A stretch of DNA of 64,000 nucleotides. Source: Cinclus cinclus (Eukaryota > Chordata > Aves > Passeriformes > Cinclidae). The first letter of the stretch is position 1, and each line of letters begins with the position of its first letter. Location: assembly GCF_963662255.1 (NCBI RefSeq), contig NC_085047.1:89958259-90022258 (forward strand). Reading direction: 5' to 3'. Of the stretch, positions 13,401 through 26,800 are shown piece by piece. Both the position numbers and the translations under genes were made by a program. The notes beneath the pieces are model-generated. The model was not told the DNA's origin and ran no database searches. It saw only the letters and a program-made list of their open reading frames with translations.

Positions 13401-16400
13401 ACAGAAAATATTAAAACTTTTCTGAGAGCAAAGTGATTATTTCACTTATTTTTGAACTTTTGCCATAACATTGTTTCCTGTTCCTAAAGCAAACAAACAA
13501 AAAAACGTTTAGTTCAGATTATGAACTTTCCATTTCTAAGTTCTGTTTTAATTGAGGACCTTTTGGTTGCTGACTTTTGTTTGGTGTAGACATCACCCAT
13601 GGAAACAGCAGAACTTAGTCAGCAAGATTTGATACTGTATTCTGAATCTTAACTGGCTAATTTGTACTTGCTGCCTCAGTCTATCCTAGGTGAGACCCTA
13701 CAGACCTGCCTGTGTTCAGGGCACAGTGATCAGCACACTGCCCAGAGCCCATGCCCTAAATTTCTTCTCCATGAAGGAGAAGGGTCCCAAAGCTTCTGGA
13801 GTGCTTGTGCTGGCCTGTGCTTTGTTGCTGTTTAATGGCTGCTGCTTGGAACTGTGGAGATTCCACTGAAACCAGGTCCCAGCCTGTGGGGGTGTGGCTA
13901 TGGGTGCTGGAGGGTTTGTCCACACTGCATTCCGGGCTTTAACCACAGCAAAGTGTTTGTACAGCCAGGTTAGCTTTAACCCAGTGGGGTAGGTGCTGGA
14001 AAAAGCCAGTCTTGGTGTGAGTTCTGTGCAGCCTTCTTTGCGGTGCTGCTGAGGCAGGGGGTTAATATCAGAGATAGCTGGCTTAAAATAGCAGTTTTCC
14101 TACTTGGAGTTAGGGATGGATGACAGGGCACAAAATGTATCTTGGGTGGAGCATTGGAAATCCCAAAGATACGCTCTTATGCACATTTCTTTCCATCACT
14201 CTCCCACCCTTCCCAGTCCCCTCTTGGCATTCACAGAAAATGTTCCGTGTATTTTGAGCCAGTGGCTGCTCAGTGCCAGAAGAAGGCTTCCTGATGGAGC
14301 CTGTGCTGACCTGGTCAAGGCCTGGTGACCCTGGCTTATAGCTGGAACAAGTAATTATCCTATGGGTGTTACGTGACATAATTTTTAAAGATGTGATGCC
14401 TGTTGATCTGGAATGTAGTGGCTTGAGGTACAAGAGGGTTAGGCCAAGGGTGTGGGGAAGTTGCTGCTGCCTTTAGCAGTACAAAAGGAGAAGAGCTGCT
14501 GCCCAAAGCCAAGCCTCGAGTCTGAGGAGTTGGACCAGAGCCAGATCAGCAGGCATGGCAGGAGCTTTGTTTGCTGTGGGCAGGGTGCATGGAGTCAGAG
14601 GGAACACAGAAGAAGCATTAATGTTAAACTAGGTGAGGGGGAGATGTAAGAGATGAGATTTTTGGATAGGTAGGAAGTGAGGGAAGTGTGGGCAAAGACC
14701 CATTTTACTGGAGGAACAAAGACAACATGTCTGAGAAAATGCTGTCCCTCCAGCTTTTTTGGGTATGTACTCAGTGTGTATTTAACCCCTTGCAAATGCA
14801 GTGTAGAGGGCTTGGGGTGTGGTTTTGTGAACTGAAGTCTGGTGTCAGCGGTAACATGTGAGGGCTCCTGACCCATCCACTTGGTCTTCTGCTGTGCTCA
14901 GGATTGTTCCTAAGGCAGTGCTGTGAACCAGGTGGGTTTTGTTTAGTCTGGGCGAGCACAGGTTGGCAGTGCTGGCCCAGCCAAAGCAGCAGGATGGTGG
15001 GGAGAGGACTGCAGGACACAGTAAGGTTGTATCAGAAGCCTGGCATGTGCCTTCAGTGGTTTGTGCTTGAAGCCATGCCTTCAGTGGGCTGAGACACTGC
15101 AGCAATATCTCCAGAGTAGCACCAGGCATTCCTTAACTCCATTAAGTGCTTGTTGCAAGCTCCAGTGCGTGCTTTTTATTATTTGTTTTCCTGCTGGCTA
15201 GTGACATCTACTTCCATACACCTCTCACAGGGCACACCCATGCTCCCATCTGTCATATCCTACTCCTACATGGAAGAGAGCACCCAGCATTCATCCAAGA
15301 ATGGCAAAAACCAAAAGGGTCCAAAAGAAGCTCATGAAGTTTTATTAGCAAACTACACACTTGGCATAGAAATTCATGTTTTGCCCCTACTCTCTAATAG
15401 TAAGAGGAATAATAAAAGAAAAGAGGGAAGAAAATGGAGATCAGGTTGCAGAGGAAAGGAGCTCTGCAGTCCTGGATCCAGGATTAATCCAGCCAACAGG
15501 GTATCTGGGGCCTGGGGGGGGTGCATCACCCAGGCTTTGTGAGGCTACCTGGTTGTAGGTAAGTTTTCCCCTCCCTGGATTAGGTTTCTTGCTCTTCATT
15601 GTAAATGAATCAGCACGTGTACTCTTCTGGACCTTTATGGAAATGGGGGAAGCTTTGAGGGTCTTGTGGTGGTCTTGATCCCCCTCTACTGGACTTTGCC
15701 TGCTCCTTGGCACCATTTCCATGCCTGCACTGTTTTGTGTTGTGTGGTCTCCATGGGCCACAACAGGAAAATTGGCCCCAGAAAGGTGCTGCCCTGCACA
15801 TCCCCCCCTCTCCAGCCACATTCTTTTCTAACTTGCCTGCTCCGATAGTCGTCGGTATTTGAGGCATAGATAGCAGCACATTGAATCCTTGTTGCCCAGG
15901 CTTCTACACCATCTCTGTGGCCAGCCAGCGGCAGTAGGTGGCTGGAGACAAGAGTTCAGCTGGAAGCAAAGGACACTCTGTCCTTTCTACCCTCCTATGG
16001 TGGCATGTGGTGAAGAAAGTGGAATAGTCTCATTCCGGCTGTTTGGATGACAGTGGTGTCCTTGTTAAAGCAACTGATTGCCAGGATGAAGAGATTTATC
16101 ATCAGAAATTAAGTCCTGAGTAACTTAATTAGTGCATATATTCTGTCTTTAGTGGGTGGGGGTGTTATGGTGAGATTTGTACGGAGTTTTTTCTTCTATA
16201 CCTTTGTCTTTTCTTACAAAGAGAGTGTACTCAGTGGGAGAAATTATTCCACATACATGTGGCATTGAAGATAAAAGGTGCATATGTTTTTGTCTTTTGC
16301 AATGCAAAGCGAGAATGGCCCTCTAGTGGTCGCGGCTTTAAAAAAAGCGAAATGGGGAATTTCCTCATCTCACCCAAGCAATATTGCAGTAATTGTTTTC

Positions 16401-16772
16401 TCCAGGGCACTCTAGTGAGGAAGACATGCATGATAAAAATTCTTCCCTTCTCCTTGACATTCTTGTACTTCTAGATTGAGTAACTAAGATAATATTTGCA
16501 ATTTAGTCATGTAATTGGCAACTTCAGACTGTGCATCTAGGGAGCTTTTACTTAACTGACTTAACTGTGCACGTTAATAACAATGGCAATTATTTATTGA
16601 ATAATAGGCTATTGGGTTTCTTAAGTAACTAAAGCATCGAGCTGTGGAACAAAGACTAATGTAAATTACTGTCAACTGTATGACACAGTTTGTTCCTGAA
16701 ACTGCAAAATTATGCCGTCATTTTGTTCACTTTTGTGTAATTTTTTTTTTCTTTTTAAATTCTTCTCAACAG
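7490..16772 (+). other. NCK2: NCK2 last intron (9.3 kb)
   Basis: This intron separates the R311-containing SH2 half from the terminal exon. The donor is TCG|GTAAGT and the acceptor is a long T-rich tract (16741-16768) ending in CAACAG. It is phase 0: exons join as ...Glu-Ser-Ser | Pro-Ser-Asp-Phe.... Most is AT-rich and featureless. A more GC-rich stretch at about 13700-15950 carries several overlapping open frames on both strands, the longest 130 codons, none resembling a known domain. I see no CR1 fragment in it. Confidence 0.95.
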
Positions 16773-16967
16773 CCCAGTGACTTCTCAGTATCTCTAAAGG
16801 CGTCGGGGAAGAACAAACATTTCAAGGTGCAGCTCGTGGACAATGTCTATTGCATTGGGCAGCGACGATTTAATACTATGGATGAGTTGGTGGAACACTA
16901 CAAAAAGGCTCCCATCTTCACCAGTGAACACGGGGAAAAGCTATATCTTGTGAAAGCACTTCAGTGA
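16773..16967 (+). CDS. NCK2: NCK2 terminal coding exon: C-terminal part of SH2 domain
   Basis: The exon has 64 codons plus a TGA stop (16965-16967) and completes the SH2 domain (residues 317-380). It begins [20 protein letters not shown], the beta-strands C-D that contribute phosphotyrosine pocket residues. It continues through the YCIGQRRF strand and the [16 protein letters not shown] helix and ends LYLVKALQ. The Val-Asp-Asn after KVQL and the Ala-Leu-Gln end match NCK2, not NCK1. Its phase 0 start fits the upstream exon exactly, and the two exons give 304 residues, leaving 76 upstream for the usual 380. Key residues are intact and the gene looks functional. Confidence 0.98.
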   Translation, partial: PSDFSVSLKASGKNKHFKVQLVDNVYCIGQRRFNTMDELVEHYKKAPIFTSEHGEKLYLVKALQ

Positions 16968-17239
16968 CGTTGAAGATGGACTTGGCCACCTGGGCCTCTT
17001 ATAACTTACAAGCCTTAGGTCCTAAATTCACTTTTATAGAGCAGAGCAATATCTGAAGCAGGCTTAAGGAGTAGGTTCTTACTGAAGTGTTTGCTCTGTC
17101 AATCGCGGTTTGTCCTTTTTTTTTTTGTTTTGTTTGCCTCTTTTTGTGTTCCAGTTTTGTTAACCTCTGACCACCTCTCTTCAGGTTGAGAGTTTCCCTT
17201 GGGTGGCCATGGCGAGCACTCACCTTCCCAGCAGAGTTC

Positions 17240-17298
17240 AAAACGCCCCTCTCCTGTGTACGTTTACATAGTTAGCTCAGATCAAGGAGGGGCGTTTT
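17240..17298 (+). other. Inverted repeat / predicted hairpin in NCK2 3'UTR
   Basis: AAAACGCCCCT (17240-17250) is exactly complementary to AGGGGCGTTTT (17288-17298). C17251-G17287 can add one more pair on the loop side, and two A-U pairs are possible outside a C-C mismatch. The loop is about 35 nt. A GC-rich stem with two CpGs stands out in an otherwise AT-rich UTR. The function is unknown; it could be an RNA structure or a protein-binding element. Confidence 0.6.
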
Positions 17299-17860
17299 CA
17301 ATTCAAACCAGTGTTAGTTAATCTGTTCAGACTGCTCATGCAGGCAGAACTCTCCATCCAGAGACATCGGGCACAGTTTGAATGCACTGAAGCTGCAGCT
17401 GCTTAAGTGAGAGAGAGTAGACATAACAGTTGTGGCTGTGAGTTCTGTAGCTGTATCGCTTACCAAGTAGGATAATACAAAACCTCCTAGTTCCTAGAAG
17501 CACTCTTTACACTGTACTCTGCTGTTACATTGCCTCTCTGACTCTTTGTAAAGAGTACACTAATTAAAAGCATTTTGTAATAGTACTTCTTAAACTACTA
17601 TGGTAAGATTGTAGTAAAAGAAAACTAGTGTATTTTGGTCTGTAATTGCAACAAAGAGAAATTTTATTTGAAAGTTGATTACTAGAGAAAGAATAATTGA
17701 ATTGTAAAGGCTGAATGTTTTGGTAATCTACAACCAAATGTGCCATCCACGTAATGCTTTTTCCTCTTGCCCTTCTGCTTGTTTGAATTAAATGATTATG
17801 TATTTAATTCTCAAAGTAATATGTATCTGTAGCTGATTGTTGACACTAATACAGAAGATT

Positions 17861-17866
17861 AATAAA
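17861..17866 (+). terminator. NCK2: NCK2 polyadenylation signal AATAAA
   Basis: A canonical AATAAA sits 894 nt after the stop codon. It is followed at 15-30 nt by a G-rich stretch (GGGACAGGGTGGGGCGGG), the expected type of downstream element. Cleavage is inferred at about 17880-17885. Confidence 0.7.
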
Positions 17867-17882
17867 AACTGATCTTGGGACA

Positions 17883-20800
17883 GGGTGGGGCGGGCTACCA
17901 ACACTATATATATATTTGCTTTATGGAAAGAAATCTTCAGGTTTTACAGAGGATGGCGTGGTTGGTAGGAAGACACATAGAATGTTTATGAAGAAAATGC
18001 ATTTTTCTCTTTTCTTTACATTTAAACTCCTTTATGGTTTAAATATACAGTCTTTAGATGGCACATTCCTGAGATTGAAGAAGGGATCATGAGATCTCAA
18101 AATCTTGCATACTCAGTTTTTTGGATATTGTAATAAAAAAGGTATTATGTCATGATGGAGTACTGGATTTATCCTTGGGTGGTAGTTCTGGTGTTGCTTT
18201 AGCAAGGTGAAATAGAGTGAATAATGAATTTGTTTGTCTTGGAATTTGTGTGGCCTAAAAAGAAATCATCTGTGACTGCAGAGGACAGTTTTGATATGAG
18301 GCAGTGTCTAATGAGCTCTGTGTTTCTTGTTTCTGTGATAATTAAGTCCTTTCATAGCTTTAATGAAAACTGCAAGATGGACCTCTTTCCTGGTACCTCT
18401 TGTCTATTAAAACACATTTCTTACCTGTGCTGTGTTTCAGCCAGTAGTGCAACTACCTCTGTGTATAACTCTAGAACAGGTTAAGCAGAGACCAGTACTG
18501 TCTGACTTGCTTTGGGGTAAATCATACCAGTGCCAGGAGACTGCACTGACAGCTGTGCAAATGAATTGCAGTCTTGCTCGGATCCAAGAGGCAAGTACAA
18601 TTTCTGAAGTTCTATGCATGTACTACTTTTACACCACTCTTGAAATTGTATTTCTGTAAGGTTTTCTGAATTGACAGCTTGTATTAGTACTAAAAAATGT
18701 ATTTTTCTGTATGTGCATTAGCTAAAAATTGGGCAATGACACTTGTGCTTGGTAAAGCTTAATGAAAGAAAGCAGTGATTCAGAGCAATCCAAAATGGTC
18801 GTGCATTATCCTGAAGAGCACCTACCCATAACTGTCTTCTAAGATGATAGAAGTTTTCTTTAGGAAGTTGGTGAGAAGTAACAGTTGTTTACGGCTTACC
18901 TACAGAAGGACTCCACAGTGGGCTTCTTAAACCTCATGAGTGAATTCTGCAGAGAATGTAGGGATTTGCCTTCTAATACCTAGTTTTATTCTTTAGGTGA
19001 ATCTGAGCATCTACTGGGTATGGCAATAACATTAAGAAAGTCAGTTACACGTTGTATGAATATTTTCAAGTTTGAGCAAATTGCTTTTCAGTCTTATTGC
19101 CTCTTCGTAGTATTTGCAAAACTTATATATGGGAATGGTTTACCTTTTCAGTAAACTGATTACTCTAATTATTGTTCTATGCCCTGTGTTCATTTTATTC
19201 CTGAAATATTCCATATGTTTCCTGTTTCAGGAGCCTTCATATGCCTCTTGCAATTTTTTTCACTTTTTTTCTAGAGTCCATTTTTACAAGCTCTCTTAGT
19301 TCTTAACTCCTTTCTAGTCTTAGTAGCTTAGAACTAAATCAAATATCTGAATGAAGGTTTTACTATATGCTTTATATTTTAATGGATTTACAAAATTTTC
19401 TTTGCTTGTTTTTGTTACCTCATCCTCTGTAAACAGCTTCTGTGTCTTCAGGTGTGAATTGTAAAGTACTTTGTTTTGGAAGCAGTTAATTACTTTATGA
19501 CCTGTAAATGACTAGCTCAAGTAATTTTTTTTTTCAAGTAAGTCTCACCTTGGTTTTTCCCATGCTGTATTTTATCAGCATGCTTTCCATTCAAAAGGCT
19601 CATTAATAGCTCTCCAGCTGTTCCCATTGTTATTGAGATGTGTTCATATGAATTTTACCACCTTTTCCTGCCCTTTTGATCTCATTTGTTGGACTTAGCT
19701 GAAGCATTAATAATCTTCAGTACTAAATGCTTCATAAAGGGACACTATACAAGGATTTTATTATTATTTTCCTATTTTATACACACCTTTCAATTATTTG
19801 ACAAAATCTCACTTTTATTTTTTTACTGCGTACAGCCTTTTTGTCAAAGCTTGCAGGGGTGGGATTGATTTTTTTTTTTCCTTTTTTTTTTTTAATACAA
19901 CTGGGATCGTGGTGACCTGAATTTCTTTGCTTGCAGTATTCATTAAAGGCTCAAATAATTTCCCATGGAGTAGAAGTTGTGATTTTTCTTCATGGTGTTT
20001 AGTCTGGCTTTTGCCATCCTGCCTAATTCATACAGGTGTCTAAGTTGCACTTTTAAGTATTATTCCTGTATAGCTGTTAATATTTTCTTGCCTTGCTGGT
20101 GTCTATGGACGAATGTGAATGACTTGTGAATCCGTAACAGTTGCTGTACTTTCCACACAGTGGCAGAAATTTTTGATCCATGTTTATAATTTTAGCTCTG
20201 GGAGCTTGATGACAGGCTCCCACTGGATGTTACCTGGACCGTTTGTGGTATCGCCCTATGTGTATCACATATTAGGTGGGGACAAATTAGTAAAGGATTA
20301 ATACAAGAGTACACTGGGAACATGCCAGGTAACTCACATGAACCTACTGTGTTATAAAAGCTTGCTCTTTGCTTTTGAGGAGAGAAAAGTCAGTAAAGGT
20401 ATGCAGTTTGGGTATGTCATTGACTGCATGAACAAACTCTGAAGTCCCACACTTGAATGGTTCTGCTTAGTGTTCTCAATTCACATCTTTGTGTCTCATA
20501 AATGTATATTAAATCCTAAAAGTTTACAGCTGTTCCTCCAAACCTTTATTGTAGCTTTTCTGTACTGTAAACTTTGGTGTCTGGTTTAATGGTTTCACTG
20601 TGGGGAAATAGACGTCTTCCACACTTAGAACAATAGCTTCTGTTACAACACAAAGTTGAAATACTTTCAAAATGCCACCATACAATTTCACCTATAAAAA
20701 TGAGTCAGATTTTTGCCTAAATTGTAAATTTAAAAAATGGATTACAGGTTCTTTGAACTAGGTCTGACAATTTACTTGGCAAAAGCTACTAAGTAACTGG

Positions 20801-23800
20801 AAGGGCTTTCATTTCTTCTTGGTCTTAAGATAGTTTAATTCAGTGCTCTAGAGGTAAATGAAACTTGGGCAATCTCTGCAATCTGATTCTGACAGGTTCT
20901 GTTTTCTTACTCCAGTGAGATGGGATGACTCATTTTTAAATGAAAATGTGTTAACATATAATAAGCTGTGAAGACTGTATTGCTAAAGTAACACTGATCT
21001 GTTAAAATGCTCTGGGAACTGTGAACCTTCCTATTCCTTTCTTTTCAGTACATTCAAAATTCAGTGCCTTTTTTATGAAGTGGATAAGTGCAAGCCAGCA
21101 AGAGTCCAGCATGCCCAGTCCTGAAGAGCATTACAGTTCACCTGTACTGTGTGAATGAAAGGATGCAAGAAAATGCTGCCATTCATTCACTATTTTTACT
21201 AACAAGTAAATCAGTTGTGCTATACTCTTCTAGAAAGTATACTGCAAGTGCATCCCAAATGTGCACCAGCTTTAGTATGTGATAACAATGCCTAATGTAT
21301 CTTCTTGTGCCAGTGTCTTGCAAAAGCAATAGCTTGCTGTCTTTTTTCTTTTTTAGGTGGCCGTTCATATTGTTGGATATAGTTATAATTTATTGGAGAA
21401 ATTAACACATAATGTTTTTTGACCTAAATTGACTTAATGTGAAAAATAACTTAGATATATAGTAAATTTAAAGCTGTAGTATTTTCTGGTCTTTTGCATG
21501 CTGCTGGAGCCCTACGATCTTTTTGTATTTTAAAATGTAATGTCTTTTTCTGGCCTGTTCTTAGTGTGTCTTTTCTTGTTAGAAAATAGACTGTTTCCTC
21601 TGTTGTTATTTGAACTATCCACCCAGGCTGATACAGAAGCTGACTAATAGAAGTGGCATGTAGCCATTGACACATTAGACAAGTTTTCCCTTGCATTTTT
21701 TTTCCCATGTGGTAATATTAAATGGTTTAAGAGTGGGAGGTAAAAGAAAAAGAAAGAAATAAAGAAGACTTTCTAACTTGACAGATTATCTTCAACAGTG
21801 GGAGTCCACAATTACAAGAGAAGAGTAACAGGTAAGAAATGTTCTTTTTACTTAAATTGATTTAGTTTGGAATTTAGCTTGACATCCTGTGGCATGAGTG
21901 CATGAAGTAATACTAAGGTTAACAAATTAATGCTGATTTAGTCCATTTTATTGAAGGAATGTATGGATAAAGTTATTAATCTCAATGTCTTACTATAGAA
22001 AATAGTCATCTTTAAAAGTGGAGAACTGGGATTTTGGAGAGTTCCTTGTTGGTGGTGGGGCTTTTTGTTTTGATTTTTAAGGGAAGACTTCAAAAGGGGT
22101 GTCTTGCTCCAGTTTTCAAGACAGATTTTCCTTCTAAGCTTCTTCCCAGAAAACATCTCTTGAGTGTGGGCCAGGCCACAGGGAATGTGTTAAGTGGAAT
22201 TATTCTCCCAACTGTAATTGAAACTGGTGGTGAATAATGGGCTTCTTTTTTTTTTTTTTAATTTTGGTCTCCATTAGATTGGATACATACATCTATATGG
22301 TAATTAATTAGTGGGTTCTGTGGGTTACTGACTTAGTTTTTCACCTGGGTTCAACTCTCTTAAGTTGAAATAAGCTTGATGACTTTTTTTTTTAATTCCT
22401 TTTTATGTCACAGAACCAGTAGTGCATTCAGTGCAATTATAATTGGTAATGCAAAGAAGCCCTTCAGTTGTGGGCAGCTGGTATGTTTGGAATACTAAGT
22501 CCAGAGATTATGATGATGATAATACAGCCATAAAGAACTGTGGATAAGGGCACCAGCAGACAGTTAGAGAGAACAGGCTCTGGAATCATTAACCAAGTGT
22601 CTTTATCATTTCTCATTGGAGAATTAGGATGATTATTTTCATTTTAATATACATAGCTAATTTGTAGAAGTTAAACTTAATCCGTTTTTTGTGTACATTG
22701 TGGTTATACATAAGTAAATTTGCAGGAATTAGCACTGCAGGAGAGAATGCAAATGTTGAGATCCCAGAAGAATTAAGAGTACTGGTATTTTAGGACAGCT
22801 TTCCTAATGAAAATCCTTGCAGATTTATGTCCCGGCGAAAAGTGGGGTGCTACTTCATGTACTTTGGTTTTGCACTGGCATTGGCCTGACTTTGTGCTGC
22901 CACAACCTATCTCCAAATGCAGGGCAATTGTGATTACATTAGAAGAGATTTCCATAGTGCCAGGGCTCTTATGCAACAAGCTTGGGCTAAACACCACAGA
23001 GTGCAGTATGAAGAGAAGAACAAGGTGTTGAAGAAGCCACCAGGAGTGGGTGGGTGCCACAAAGAACTCATTAAACCTAGTTATGTTTGTCCTTTGCCCT
23101 TACTAATTCAAGAGTGAATGCTGACATTATTAGTGTTTGAGGTTTTGTGTTAATAAGTCTCAGGGTTGTTTCTTGTGCTAACAGAGATCAGATGTGCCAC
23201 TTCTCTGGCTTGTCTCTTTGCAATCTAATCATTCTGCTATGAAGTTCAGAATAGTTTAAAAGAAACTATGTCTTTATTTTAGCTGGCATTTCTGGTATGG
23301 TATATAATCATACCTATGTTGTCAGCCTTCTAATATTCATTAGAATATTATTTTTTACTTTTTCTGTAAAAATTAGAAGTCTGAGCATGTTTCAAAAGTT
23401 ATCATTCTCAACTCAGTCCTTTGCCATGTGATGAGCATTAGATTACCAGTCACGGGCCCCTCCACGGCAGCATCCCATATTGTTTAACAGTGATTTTGGA
23501 GACTTGTCTCCCTAAAATTAACATCAGATTTAGTTTGTTTTTTTTTTATTTTTTTGTCCCTCCATTTTTTTTTTCTTAGAAATACATGTGCATCTGTCTT
23601 TATAATCTTGTTAGATCCTGGAAAGTCTTCTGGTCCTTGGCTGCTGTACTGGAACTTTGAATCATTTGGAACAATGGCTTTTCCATGCACTGTTGGCTTC
23701 TTTGGAAAATAATACTCTTCATGATGAACTGTGTTATCCTGTGTTGGGGAAATAAGAGCCAAAGGTGCTTTCCTACTTCATGGTAGTTCTGGGAAGCACT

Positions 23801-26800
23801 TTGTCCTGATAGAATGAACTCTGGCCATTCTTTAGAAAAGAAACCAAAAAAAAAAAAAAAAACAAAAGAGGGAACAGATTACCCTTCTTGTTTAAAACAA
23901 ATGCTCTGCAAAAGCTTGCAAATTATTCTAAAATTGTAATAATGGAGGAGCTCATTATATAATGCAATGCCAGGAACTACTTTGCTTACTTATGAAAGGA
24001 GGAGATTGCTTTCCTCAGCATTAGCAAGATGTTAATTTTGCAATAGTCTTAGAATTTCTGAAGAACAAACCCAACCACCTTCAGGAATATATCTGAAATC
24101 AAGCTGTGCATATTATAGTTCTGAATCTTTGAGGGTAGGGTACCACACAGTCACCTAAGCTTGAATTTTTGTTATTTTACTGTTAGCTGCAATGATTTTA
24201 TTTTTATGAGGACTCAGATGAATTATTTTTCTTGTGTTCTTCCTAGTGCAGTTGCATGTAGTCCAGCATAATTTTCATTGAAGCTGGTTGAGCTTCCAGG
24301 AATCCTGCTTGCCCTGTGCTTTATTCAGCTGCACTACCTTCCTGCCTCATTTGTACTTGGTCTCCTACTCTGCTTTTTTGCTCTTCTCACCTGTTTCCTC
24401 TTGGGCCCTAGAGCTTCTTCAGTTTTTCATCTCCTTCTTGTCTTCAGGTATTTCTATTCTCCCTGCATTTACAGCCTTTATAATATTTAGAGCCTGCCTA
24501 ATGAAGAGGAATGATTGCTTTGCTTCACTCTTCTCCATTACATCCCCAGCTTGCAGCAGAGCTCCCCCTCACTTCCCTGCATGGAGCTGTTTTTGTGCTA
24601 TGGGAACATCAAGGAATAGATCATCAAGCAAATAACTAACTATATGGCCTGAGCAAACCTGTTCTTACTCACAGAGGTGGTTATTGCATAGTGTAATGCT
24701 CACTTGAATCAGCAACTTGACTTCAGAGCTTCAGTGGTTGTGTTCTCACTGTGGAAGGTGCTCAAACAGGCTAAGCATCTGCAGTTCTGAAATGGGGAGT
24801 GGGAAAATACATGGCCAGTATTTCTGCATATTTGCCACAAATGCCACACAGCATGCTCATCAAAATGGGCAGTGAAATTCTTATGTTGGTATTTGGGAGT
24901 GTTAGCCCATCCCTCCTTTCTTGCTTGCTGAAGTTTCTTCTTGATCTACTGGCTGGTATTTTCCAGCACTGAACTGAGAGAATAGCAAGGATTTCTCCAA
25001 GAGAGTTGCAATTCAGCAGCAGCAGCTTTTGAGATGTGATTTGCTTGAATTGCATCGATCCATATTTAGGCTGGAATAGTGGAGTTGTTACATTGGCATA
25101 TAACTATAACACTGTGTGATAGCTGTAAATGCCAGTTTGTGCTGTTTATTGGAACTGTTATAATTATGGTGTGTGCTATAAAATCTTCATTCAAAACCTG
25201 GTATCATAAACAAAGCCCTTTAATTAAAAAGAAAAAAATAGACCCCAGCCCACATAAAAATTGAAAAGAGGAGCCAAAGTAATTGTTATGCACTGTACAG
25301 TGGATAATGGAGAGCAGACAAAGAGCATACACCAAGGAGCCATGGAAATGAAGCAGCATAAAAGGACTGGTGACAGCACCATCAGGAGAGTGCTCACCCA
25401 CACAAGTGGAGTGCACAGGTTTGCACCAGTGAGCAAGACTGGAGATGAAAATTATCACATGAGGTGTTTGCTAAGGGACTAGGACCAGCGGGCCCAGGCC
25501 AGAGGAACTTCAGTTTAATTCTAAAGATGTTCATGCTTTTTCTCTCAAGATACAGAGGCAGGATATAAATAGCAGTTCGGCTTGAATAAGCAGTCAACCT
25601 CTGCAGCAGGAAATGAAGACATCTAAGAAATCCCCTTTGTCCCAGATAGATGTGTGTGTATACATGTTTACTTTCCCTCCATTTAAAAGACTGCTTCAGA
25701 TTTGATTTGTTTTGGAACTAGCTCAGTTCTCTGTTTAGAATCAGTGCAAGCTTTTCCATAGCAGATTGGGAAAGGTTGGGTCACCAGGGAAAGGTTGGAT
25801 TACTCTTGAGCATGAGTGTAGTCCACATTGTCCTAGACTGCACATGTTTGCTTTAATCCTCAGTGAGCTCAGGACCTTAGGGGGGAGAACCAATACTTCA
25901 ACAATTTTAGTACAATACATAATTGCATGAAAAACCCCTCTGCTCTTCCTCCTTCCCCACCATACTCATGGCTTGGGAACACATACCCCTTTGACTTCTG
26001 TGATAGTCAGGCTGTGTTTTGCAGCCCTGATACTTGAAAAAGTTGTTTTAAGTCTGATACTTGGAAAAAAAAAAACCACCTTGAACTTGCTTCTCACCCC
26101 AGCCTTTCCCACTGAACATGAAAAACATCTGCACTTATGTAGTCCTACCCATGCCGGGGAACCTCATTGCCCACTGCCATAAGAAGAGTGTGTTCCCTGC
26201 CATCAGCACACAGAAAATACAGGATTTCTCCATCCCCAGTGGAAGAACAGTATGAGGCTATCTGTTAATACTGTGTCATTTCACATCAGCATGGATATAA
26301 ATTGGTTTGGGAGCTGGTGATGCATAAAACTTGATGAGGAGACATAAGATATGGTGTGTGTCAATTCTGAATCATCTCTTTTCAGAGGTCTTAATGTCTG
26401 TGCTGGCCCTCCTCTTTATACAGTTGTAACAGTGGACTTGCCAGTACACATACATTAGGGGGATGCAAGGCCTTAAAAACACTGACTGTGATGCTTCTGT
26501 TTTTAAAGCAAGAGAACATAATTGTTGCAAAAGCAATGAATCTGAGCTAAAATACACCTTGGTTAGTGATACTGGCTGACCTGATCTCTTTGCTGGTTCA
26601 TCAGTCCTTGTGAGGCCTTGTACTTTTGCATGGATCTGTCTCCTCCCAGTCAGGATGGGTGCAAGTGAGTTATTAACTCTTAGCAGGGTGCTCTGAACTA
26701 ATCCTCCCCTGGGCTTTCAGCTGCTGTGCTTCCCAGTCATGAAAGCCATCTTTTACTGGCCTGAAAAAGAAAGCAGAGAGATTTTTCCAGAAGGTTTTAT

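Larger units (their letters stand above)
16968..17882 (+). other. NCK2: NCK2 3' untranslated region
   Basis: This is the sequence between the NCK2 stop and the first strong poly(A) signal. It starts with about 300 nt of mixed composition, contains an 11-bp inverted repeat (17240-17298), then becomes AT-rich with ATTAAA variants near 17561 and 17787. The 3' end is inferred from AATAAA at 17861 and has not been observed in a transcript. A length of about 0.9 kb is plausible for this gene. Confidence 0.8.

Noticed and set aside
15330..15600. Possible antisense LTR (AAGTTTTATTAGCAAAC near 15338)
   Set aside because: The TTTATT-containing word recalls avian LTR ends, but no paired LTR, TG...CA boundary, primer site or target duplication could be found.
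6768..16967. Assignment to NCK1 instead of NCK2
   Set aside because: The SH3-1/SH3-2 linker ([13 protein letters not shown]), the SH3-3 to SH2 linker and the C-terminal ALQ follow NCK2; NCK1 differs at these places.
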